Positions 21,697-27,574 of a DNA stretch of 27,574 nt are shown here, in pieces; position 1 is the first letter of the stretch, and each line of letters opens with the position of its first letter. The notes under the pieces are model-generated. The model saw only the letters and a list, made by a program, of their open reading frames with translations, made no database searches and was not told where the DNA came from. The stretch spans positions 1 to 27,574 of the forward strand of contig NZ_LGDE01000449.1 of NCBI RefSeq assembly GCF_001279725.1. The letters are read 5' to 3'. The DNA is from Streptomyces sp. WM4235. GTDB taxonomy: Bacteria > Actinomycetota > Actinomycetes > Streptomycetales > Streptomycetaceae. The position numbers and the translations under genes were made by a program.

Positions 21697-22062
21697 GTGG
21701 TGCCCGCTTACGGTTTCGCTCATCTCCGCAGCCGCCGGAATCACTCCGACGTCATCGAGTACCTGGAGCGCATCCAGGACACCCTCGACCCTTACGCCGG
21801 CCGCTTCGTCATCCACGGTCCGCCGGCCGAAGTAGTGGAGGGCACGTGGCCCGGCAGCATGGTGCTGATCGAGTTCCCCAGTCTGGACGATGCCCGTGCC
21901 TGGTACGACTCTCTGGCCTATCGGAGCATCCTGCGCTTGCGTACCGACCACATCGAAGGCGACCTACTGCTGATCGAAGGTGTCGGGCCGGATTACCACC
22001 CGGCCGAACGAGCTCGCAAGCTGCAAGCGGAAGCCGGCCGATCGAGCGAGTCGACCACGTAG
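21697..22062 (+). CDS. DUF1330-like small protein
   Basis: 121 aa from GTG 21697 (a second GTG follows at once), with AAGGG six bases upstream. The frame is open further upstream, but the ribosome binding site and the family length favour this start. The sequence shows a dimeric alpha/beta-barrel (ferredoxin-like) pattern: VIEYLERIQDTLDPYAGRFV, HGPPAEVVEGTWPGSMVLIE and FPSLDDARAWYDSLAYRSIL. This is characteristic of DUF1330 proteins, whose biochemical role is poorly defined. A palindromic operator candidate lies in its promoter region. Confidence 0.8.
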   Translation: MVPAYGFAHLRSRRNHSDVIEYLERIQDTLDPYAGRFVIHGPPAEVVEGTWPGSMVLIEFPSLDDARAWYDSLAYRSILRLRTDHIEGDLLLIEGVGPDYHPAERARKLQAEAGRSSESTT

Positions 22063-22136
22063 TCCAGCGCTCGCGGAACCAGTACCGATCCGGGTGCGGG
22101 CGACAGTCCAGCGTCGTGGCGGAGACATTGCTCCGG

Positions 22137-22640
22137 CTACAGGAGCTGTTCCTTCAGGGTCCGCTGGTATCGGGCTTCGGACACTGACACTCCGTCATAG
22201 TCGTCAGCCTGGACTGCGCCATCGGCGACGTAGCCAGCCCGCTCGTAGAAACGATGTGCTCGGGTGTTCTCGTCGATGACCCACAACCGCATCCGGTCGA
22301 GACCGCGGGCAAGTGCGTGGGCATGCACGCTTCGAGCAGTGTGCGGCCGATTCCGGACCCGATGAGTGAGGGCTGAACGTACAGAGCGTAAAGCTCACCC
22401 GTGGCCGCAGGTGTTCCGGCGCCGCGAAAGGGCCCGAAGCAAGCCCAACCCACCACCCGTCCAAGGGTGTCGACCGCCACCAGGTTGGTCGGACCCGCCT
22501 TCGACTCCCTGAAGTGCTGTCGACGCCGCCGAGTATCTGCTTCGACCGTCATCCCGTCGAGGTGGGATCGGGGAACGATCCCGACATACGCGGCCTTCCA
22601 GCCCGTCACTCGTATCGCCGTCGCCTTCGAAGGCGAAGCT
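22137..22640 (-). pseudogene. GNAT-family N-acetyltransferase with one frameshift
   Basis: The N-terminal part is in one frame: RVTGWKAAYVGIVPRSHLDG, then VGWACFGPFRG, then GELYALYVQPSLIGSGIGRT with the acetyl-CoA-binding loop, then LLEA. The C-terminal part is in another: HAHALARGLDRMRLWVIDEN and TRAHRFYERAGYVADGA, to a stop at 22137. One extra base near 22329-22331 (GCGTG to GCGGTG) restores a single GNAT protein. The first residues before RVTGW are not clear. It is either a recently inactivated gene or an intact gene carrying a sequence error. Confidence 0.7.
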
Positions 22641-22936
22641 CCAATGGGTGCCGGCCCGGCCGACCGCCATGAGGGCCTTGTCGTCGTGGGACGAGAACTC
22701 CGTTCGCCGCGGCCGTCACCGTGGTGGGTCTCGTCGCCTGGGTCTGGGGAGCGGCCGTCTCCGTCCCGCAAGCAGCCCGATGGCGTCCCCGTGGCGGCGA
22801 GTAGACCCGGCTGGACCACGACGAGGCCGGCGCGTTCGACACCCCGTCACACTGACGCCCTGACGCCCTGCCGCACTCGCCCATGCCATGCCCATGCCCA
22901 TGCCCGCGGGACACGTGGTCGGGATGGGGCCCCTGC
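22641..22936. other. Spacer with short CATGCC repeats
   Basis: No gene was recognised. Repeats of ATGCCC (ATGCCATGCCCATGCCCATG) lie near 22882-22905. A similar CCATGG run is at 21449-21463. Confidence 0.4.
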
Positions 22937-23338
22937 TCAGCTCGCCGTTTGACCTGCGGTGTCCGGTGACGGAGGTTCGCTTTCGGCGGTGAGGGTGGTG
23001 ACGTGGGCGGTCCACGACCAGGGCTCGTCGGGCGGATCCCAGTTCACCTCGACGTCGATGTCGTGGCAGTCGCGCGCGAGTTCCGTCACCATCGCCGCAG
23101 CCGCGTCCCGGGCGTCTTGCGAGTCACTGTTGATCGGCACGCTCAGGCGCCCGCAAAGTATTCCCCCGTCCATGGTGTGGACGCTGGTGCGCCAGCCCTC
23201 CGGCGTCCCCAACAGGACGATCCCCTTCGGAATGCCGAGGACGAGCCGCTTCTTCCTCACCTTCTTGCGTCTCACCATGCCGCCATCCAACATCATGGGG
23301 TTCGTGGCGATGACTTCGGGTGAAGGATCAACCGCCAC
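22937..23338 (-). CDS. Hypothetical protein
   Basis: At most 133 codons from GTG 23338; an ATG at 23275 (residue 22, followed by VRRKKVRKKRLVLG) is an alternative and neither has a strong ribosome binding site. The sequence looks like a real small globular protein: GIVLLGTPEGWRTSVHTMDG, GRLSVPINSDSQDARDAAAA, MVTELARDCHDIDVEVNWDP and DEPWSWTAHVTTL. The N-terminal third is Lys/Arg-rich. No signal peptide or known catalytic motif is seen. I recall similar hypothetical proteins from Streptomyces but no defined family. Confidence 0.6.
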   Translation of the reverse strand: MAVDPSPEVIATNPMMLDGGMVRRKKVRKKRLVLGIPKGIVLLGTPEGWRTSVHTMDGGILCGRLSVPINSDSQDARDAAAAMVTELARDCHDIDVEVNWDPPDEPWSWTAHVTTLTAESEPPSPDTAGQTAS

Positions 23339-23448
23339 GGCGCGGTGTGGTGCGTGTCTTGTGATCGTGCCTTCGTGGAGCGGTCACGCCCGGTCCCGAC
23401 GCGGTGGGGTGGGTGTCCCGGCGCGGCGCCGGTTCCACAGGGTGGCCG

Positions 23449-24225
23449 TCACTGATGCGGGAGGTCGATGCCGGCTGCGCGCAGGTTCGCCTCGATCAGC
23501 GCGTTCAGCCGGGCGATGGCCGGCGCCTGGTCTTCCCGGTGGCGGTTGACCAGTCCGTACCGGGAGGCGGTGTCGGAGCGGCTTCGAGACCCGGTCGGCA
23601 TCGTCAGTGGTGTGGGGTTGGCCAGGAGCTTGTCGGTCAGTGCGGACGCCAGCTCCTCGATCCGCGGGTCGTCGGGGTCCCAGGACGTGGCATCCGAGCC
23701 GATCTTGGTCAGTTCGACGAACTCGGGATCGTCGAGACCGTGTTCAAGCCTGGTCAGGAAGGTGTCGAAGATCTCCGGGACCAGCGCCCGGGTCAGCACC
23801 AGGGCTTCCCGTTGAGTGGCCACGTAGTCGTGACGGAAGCCGAGTTCGGTGAGTCGGTCCAAGACCGCGCAGGCCCGGTCGGGCAGCAGGACCCGGTCGC
23901 CATGTGCGAGCCGGTGCAGCGTGTCGCGGCGCCCGATCAGGTCCTCGATCCGTTCGGTGAGTCGACGATGGACATCGTCCAGGGCGGCGGCGAACCGCTC
24001 GGGGTCGGCGTCGAGCAGGTCACCGATCTCGGCCAGCGGCACGCCGGCCCCGGCCAGGGTCCGGACCTGGACCATCCGGAGCAGGTCACCCGATCCGTAG
24101 CGCCGATAGCCGGAACCGTCACGTTCCGGCTCGGCGACCAGGCCGAGCCGGTGATAGTGCCGCACGGTCTTGATCGTGACGCCGACGAACGCCGCCGCCT
24201 GACCGATCGTGAGTCCGTCTGCCAT
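23449..24225 (-). CDS. MerR-family transcriptional regulator
   Basis: 258 aa from ATG 24225, with GGAGG upstream overlapping the end of the preceding reading. The N-terminal winged helix reads LTIGQAAAFVGVTIKTVRHY, YHRLGLVAEPERDGSGYRRY and DLLRMVQVRTLAGAGVPLAE. This is followed by a coiled dimerisation helix and a C-terminal all-helical effector region (LGFRHDYVATQREALVLTRA, VPEIFDTFLTRLEHGLDDPE), as in multidrug-type MerR proteins. No metal-binding Cys cluster is seen, so an organic ligand is likely. A MerR-type promoter with a 19-base spacer lies at 24650-24680 ahead of the divergent serine hydrolase. Confidence 0.85.
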   Translation of the reverse strand: MADGLTIGQAAAFVGVTIKTVRHYHRLGLVAEPERDGSGYRRYGSGDLLRMVQVRTLAGAGVPLAEIGDLLDADPERFAAALDDVHRRLTERIEDLIGRRDTLHRLAHGDRVLLPDRACAVLDRLTELGFRHDYVATQREALVLTRALVPEIFDTFLTRLEHGLDDPEFVELTKIGSDATSWDPDDPRIEELASALTDKLLANPTPLTMPTGSRSRSDTASRYGLVNRHREDQAPAIARLNALIEANLRAAGIDLPHQ

Positions 24226-24229
24226 CGGC

Positions 24230-24600
24230 TCAGCTCACCTCCGGATCGTGGGCGGCTCCATCGTGGGCTGCCGCGGTCTCGCGCAACACGTCGGCACGGT
24301 GGTCCTCGCGCAGGATCGAACCGTGGTCGCCGAAGGCCTGCGCGCTCACCTTGAGGTGGAGGTCGCGGGCCGTCACAGGGGCGAGGGTATCGCGCATCCG
24401 TTCCAGGTCATCGCCTCGCCGTCGAGGTCGGCGTCCGAGGCGACCAAGGATCGCACCAGGGATCGCACCGGGAGGGTCAACGTGTCGAGGTACGGGCCCA
24501 GGCCCGCGTTCAGCTCGTGGGCCCGGATGGCGATCTCGGCGTACCGGCCGGCGCGAAACCGCGACCAACGGCTGGTCGGGCGACGGGACTCCTGCGAACG
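24230..24600 (-). pseudogene. Unidentified gene with one frameshift, upstream of MerR gene
   Basis: One frame reads SRFRAGRYAEIAIRAHELNA, then GLGPYLDTLTLPVRSLVRSL, then DADLDGEAMTW. Adding one base near 24402-24405 continues into ERMRDTLAPVTARDLHLKVS and AQAFGDHGSILREDHRADVL to the stop at 24230. A 12-bp tandem duplication encodes VRSLVRSL. The end lies four bases before the MerR start, so the two would be translationally coupled. The protein family is not recognised and the 5' end is not clear. Confidence 0.4.
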
Positions 24601-24649
24601 GCGCCGGTCAGGACCCGGGCCCCTGACGACTCCCTGATCGCGACACGTG

Positions 24650-24680
24650 TTGACCTTGACCTTGGGTCAGGGTGCACGCT
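24650..24680 (+). promoter_or_regulatory. MerR-type promoter/operator of the serine hydrolase
   Basis: TTGACC (24650-24655) is followed after 19 bases by CACGCT (24675-24680). The spacer carries the near-palindrome CCTTGACC-TT-GGGTCAGGG. The layout matches promoters activated by MerR proteins, such as SoxR targets with their 19-base spacers. The -10 match is weak. Confidence 0.55.
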
Positions 24681-24756
24681 CCTCGCATGGCCGCCTCAAG
24701 GGGCCGGCCGGCCGGCGAAAGAAGCCGTGGATCGAGCACCGTGGACAAGGAGATTC

Positions 24757-25989
24757 ATGATGGAAACGAACAACAGCGGCTTCTCCGAAGCAGGACTGAG
24801 CAGACTTCACGACGTGCTGGCACGGCATGTGGAGTCCAAGAGGATTCCCGGGCTCGTCGCCTTGGTCGGCCGTGGCGGCCAGACTCACGTCGAGGCGATG
24901 GGGACGATGCGCCACGACGGTGGCCCGCCGATGCGCCGGGACACGATCTTCCGGATGGCGTCCACCACCAAACCGGTCACGATGGCGGCGGCGATGGTGC
25001 TGCTCGACGAGTGCCGGCTGCGGCTGGACGACCCCGTGGATCCGTGGCTGCCCGAACTCGCCGACCGGCGCGTGCTGAAGCGGCCCGACGGCCCACTGGA
25101 GGACACCGTCCCGGCACGGCGGCCGATCACCGTACGGGACCTGCTGACCTCCACCTTCGGACTCGGAGTGGACTTCGAGTCGATGGACTCCCCCATCAGG
25201 GCCGCGACCTTCGAGCGCCTCGACTACAGCGTGGCATCCGGGCCGGCGCCCGACCCGGACGAGTGGATGCGCCGCCTCGGTGAGCTGCCGCTGTCGTACC
25301 AGCCCGGCGAACGGTGGCAGTACGACCTCTCCAACGAGGTGCTCGGCGTTCTCGTCTCCAGGGTCACGGGCCGGCCATTGGAGGCGTTCCTGCGCGAACG
25401 CGTCCTCGATCCCCTGGGAATGAAGGACACCGCCTTCCACGTACCCGCCGACAAGATCGACCGGCTGCCACCCCTGTACGGGCCCGATCCTCGGACCGGC
25501 GAGTTCCTCGTGTGGGACGAGGCGGCCGGCGGAAGGTCCAGCCGGCCTCCGGCGTTCCAGGGCGCCGGCGGCGGGCTCGTCTCCACCGTCGACGACTACC
25601 ACGTCTACTTCCGGATGCTGCTGAACCACGGGACGCACGGGGGCGAACGGATCCTGTCCCGGCCGGCCGTCGAGCTGATGACCACCAACCGCCTCGCACC
25701 CGGACAGCAAGCCGCCCGGGACACCATGTACAGGAACATCGCCCACATGACGGCTGGTCAGGGACAGCACGGCGGCTGGGGTTTCGGGATGGCGGTACGC
25801 ACCCACCGTGGCGACTACGGGCCCCTCGGCCAGTTCGGCTGGGACGGCGGCACCGGCACCACCGCCTACGCCGACCCGCACCACCAACTCACCGGAATCC
25901 TGCTCACCCAGGTCGGAATGTCCACCCCGGACTCGGCGCGGCTCATCCACGACTTCTGGACCACCCTCTACCAGGCCACCTGCGACTGA
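24757..25989 (+). CDS. Serine hydrolase, class C beta-lactamase-like family
   Basis: 410 aa from ATG 24757; a second ATG at 24760 has the better distance (7 bases) to AAGGAG. The nucleophile motif SxxK is STTK at 69-72 in FRMASTTKPVTMAAAM. The Tyr motif is YDLSN (Tyr189) in WQYDLSNEVLGVLVSRV, and a third-box-like GGTGTT occurs in FGWDGGTGTTAYADP. GGGLVSTVDDYHVYFRMLLN is also typical of the family, which includes esterases, DD-peptidase-like enzymes and transesterases. No signal peptide is present, so an intracellular esterase is more likely than a secreted beta-lactamase. The MerR-type promoter upstream suggests induction through the MerR protein at 24225. Confidence 0.85.
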   Translation: MMETNNSGFSEAGLSRLHDVLARHVESKRIPGLVALVGRGGQTHVEAMGTMRHDGGPPMRRDTIFRMASTTKPVTMAAAMVLLDECRLRLDDPVDPWLPELADRRVLKRPDGPLEDTVPARRPITVRDLLTSTFGLGVDFESMDSPIRAATFERLDYSVASGPAPDPDEWMRRLGELPLSYQPGERWQYDLSNEVLGVLVSRVTGRPLEAFLRERVLDPLGMKDTAFHVPADKIDRLPPLYGPDPRTGEFLVWDEAAGGRSSRPPAFQGAGGGLVSTVDDYHVYFRMLLNHGTHGGERILSRPAVELMTTNRLAPGQQAARDTMYRNIAHMTAGQGQHGGWGFGMAVRTHRGDYGPLGQFGWDGGTGTTAYADPHHQLTGILLTQVGMSTPDSARLIHDFWTTLYQATCD

Positions 25990-26067
25990 CGACGAACACG
26001 CCGAGCGCCGAACGCGGTGGCCGGGCCGCGTCACGCCCGTCACGCCCATCGCGGTTCTGGCGCTCTC

Positions 26068-26532
26068 AGGGGAGTGCCACGCCGAGTGGGCCAGTCCTGC
26101 GTACGGCTCCAACCAGGCGGCAGGGATCGATGAGACCTGGATCCGTGAACACCGCGGCGTGTCCGCCACACCGCAAGGCATCGCCCAGTGGCGGGAGTTC
26201 ATCGAGGCGGCCAAGCAGCGACCGGAGCAGCTCCACTGCCGTGTCGCCCGCTCCGAAACGGAGATCGTCGGCTTCCTCTGTGGCCCCGGGACGAGGTGGT
26301 CACCCTCGGGCCGATGTATCTGCTCGACGTGGCCCGGGGCCAAGGTGTCGGAGGCCGAATGATGGGCGAGTTCCTCACCTGGGCGGGCACCTCACCCATG
26401 CGGCTGTGGGTCACCGAGTACCGCGTGCAAGCCATCCGGTTCTACGAGCGCCACGGATTCTGGACCACGACCGAGCGCGAGATCTGGCGAGGAAGACTGC
26501 CGAATGTGCGCATGACTCGCGACCCCGTGTGA
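26068..26532 (+). pseudogene. GNAT-family N-acetyltransferase with one frameshift
   Basis: The first frame reads AYGSNQAAGIDETWIREHRG, then WREFIEAAKQRPEQLHCRVA, then ETEIVGFLCGPG. The second frame continues DEVVTLGPMYLLDVARGQGV, GGRMMGEFLTW, RLWVTEYRVQAIRFYERHGF and ends RMTRDPV. Adding one base near 26288-26290 (GGG to GGGG) fuses them into a normal GNAT domain with the GQGVGGRM acetyl-CoA loop. The start codon is not clear. Confidence 0.7.
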
Positions 26533-26565
26533 GCGACGACCTCAGTCGAACCGCACGGGACCTGA

Positions 26566-27574
26566 TCACCTGAGTCGGGACCGGTTCGGCGGACGCGTGT
26601 CCGAGCCATCGGAGTCGGTGGAATGGCCGGCGACGTCGAACACCTCGTTGAGTTCGTGGAGTTCGTTGGCGGCCTCGACCTGGCGGGGGTTGTTCAGCCG
26701 GACGAGGGCGTCGTGGGCGATGGTGAGGGTCGTGTGGGCTTCGTGGTGGCGGGTGAGACGGTGCAGGACGATGCCGAGGTCGAGGCGTGCCGGTTCGCTC
26801 CAGGCGGGCATGCGGGCCGCCTCGAAGTGGGTGAGCGCGTAGCGCAGCGGGTCCTCCGCGTCGTTCCATCGGTGCAGGGCCGCAAGGTCGTTGCCGATGT
26901 GCTGGCGGGTCACCGCCAGGTAGAGGCCGATCAGTTCTGGTGGCTTTCCAGGGACGCCGGCGCAGCATATGGCCTCGCTGCGTCGGTGAATGGTCAAGGC
27001 TTCGGGCGCACGACCGACCTGACGCATGTGTTGGCCGAGGGTGTTGAGCACCGTCAGTTCGGCAAGGCGGCTTGGCGCGCCGGTCTGATGGTTGAGGTGG
27101 TGCGCGGCTTCTTGGAGTCGGGTGATGGACTCTTCGGTCCGTCCGAGCCGGTGAAGGGCTCCGGCCGCGTAACCCAGGGCCCAGCCGACCTGGAGTTGGT
27201 CGCCGCTCTCGCGCGCCGCGCCCAGCGCGTCCTGCGCGGTGGTCAGGGCGGAGGCGTGATCGTACAGGCACATGTTGTAGGCCCAGGCCAGGTAGTTGAG
27301 GTGGACTGCCTCGTCACGTCTACTACCAAGGATCCGGGCGGAGTTGACGGCCCATTGGAAGACCTGGGCCCACAGTTCCCAGTGCGGGGTGCGGTCGGAG
27401 AACCAGTGCATCGCTTCGGCGGTGTCGATGACCTGCTGGTGCAGCCCGCGGCCCTGGGCGCGGTCCAGGGCCGTGAGCCACTGGGCGCGCTCTGCCTCCA
27501 GCCAGATCCGGGCCTGCTCCTGGTCGGCGGGCGCGGTGGCGGGGTCCGGGTCGCAGGTGGGGGTGGTGTCGGGG
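26566..27574 (-). CDS. TPR-containing protein, C-terminal part (runs off window)
   Basis: The frame is open from the window end to TGA at 26566, about 335 codons. An ATG at 27411 is internal: the coding sequence continues upstream of it (QARIWLEAERAQWLTALDRA, RGLHQQVIDTAEAMHW). The segment is made of helical TPR-like repeats (WAVNSARILGSRRDEAVHLN, LAWAYNMCLYDHASALTTAQ, ALHRLGRTEESITRLQEAAH, TVLNTLGQHMRQVGRAPEAL, ARLDLGIVLHRLTRHHEAHT). This matches the C-terminal TPR array of actinobacterial AfsR/SARP or NB-ARC-type regulators. The N-terminal domains lie outside the window, so the class is not settled. It is convergent with the GNAT remnant. Confidence 0.75.
   Translation of the reverse strand, partial: PDTTPTCDPDPATAPADQEQARIWLEAERAQWLTALDRAQGRGLHQQVIDTAEAMHWFSDRTPHWELWAQVFQWAVNSARILGSRRDEAVHLNYLAWAYNMCLYDHASALTTAQDALGAARESGDQLQVGWALGYAAGALHRLGRTEESITRLQEAAHHLNHQTGAPSRLAELTVLNTLGQHMRQVGRAPEALTIHRRSEAICCAGVPGKPPELIGLYLAVTRQHIGNDLAALHRWNDAEDPLRYALTHFEAARMPAWSEPARLDLGIVLHRLTRHHEAHTTLTIAHDALVRLNNPRQVEAANELHELNEVFDVAGHSTDSDGSDTRPPNRSRLR

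Noticed and set aside
22063..22110. A fourth CRISPR-like site around GATCCGGGTGCGGGCGACAG
   Set aside because: Only about half of the core matches and the hairpin is absent.

Overview
The window looks like accessory chromosome of a Streptomyces-like actinomycete. Coding bias is strongly GC-rich, GTG and TTG starts are common, and the gene families are typical of that group: an XRE regulator with an MmyB-type ligand domain, ALF-repeat secreted proteins, ricin-type lectins, MerR regulators and TPR regulators. No rRNA, tRNA, transposase or integrase was recognised.

Layout. Positions 60-449 hold the C-terminal remnant of a DsbA-like (Rv2466c-type) oxidoreductase. Positions 759-6428 carry a small metabolic block: an SRPBCC protein on the minus strand, a divergent XRE/MmyB-type regulator, a secreted SMP-30-like beta-propeller, an MBL-fold hydrolase and a type-B carboxylesterase. 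Every spacer inside this block carries its own, different short tandem repeat.

Positions 6624-16411 form the most interesting region, a one-directional minus-strand locus of secreted proteins. In transcription order it has an ALF-repeat/AbfB-lectin protein, two paralogous ricin-type lectins, an ALF-repeat protein ending in a helix with a Trp about every 14 residues, and a 1452-aa toxin. The toxin runs ALF repeats, a very long Ala-rich helical stalk, a HINT protease and a variable C-terminal toxin domain. Small immunity-like ORFs follow. The toxin tip and those ORFs are visibly AT-richer than the rest, as expected for an exchangeable cassette. The parts list (ALF repeats, stalk, toxin tip, lectins) resembles Streptomyces umbrella (Umb) toxin particles, but ALF and lectin modules are distributed over separate proteins in a different way and a HINT domain is present. 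I propose a variant multi-protein secreted toxin complex.

Positions 17251-27574 are a mosaic of intact genes and remnants. Intact genes are a P-loop kinase, a family 2 glycosyltransferase, an alpha/beta hydrolase behind a 17-codon leader ORF, a DUF1330-like protein, a hypothetical protein, a MerR regulator with a MerR-type promoter in front of the divergent serine hydrolase, and a partial TPR protein running off the window. Remnants are an ECF sigma fragment, a MerR/TipAS-like tail fused to a broken methyltransferase, two frameshifted GNAT genes and an unidentified frameshifted gene. All five frameshifts can be repaired by adding one base to a short G/C run, so sequencing or assembly error must be considered beside true decay. 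Three solitary sites resembling type I-E CRISPR repeats lie in gene-free spacers, with no array and no cas genes.
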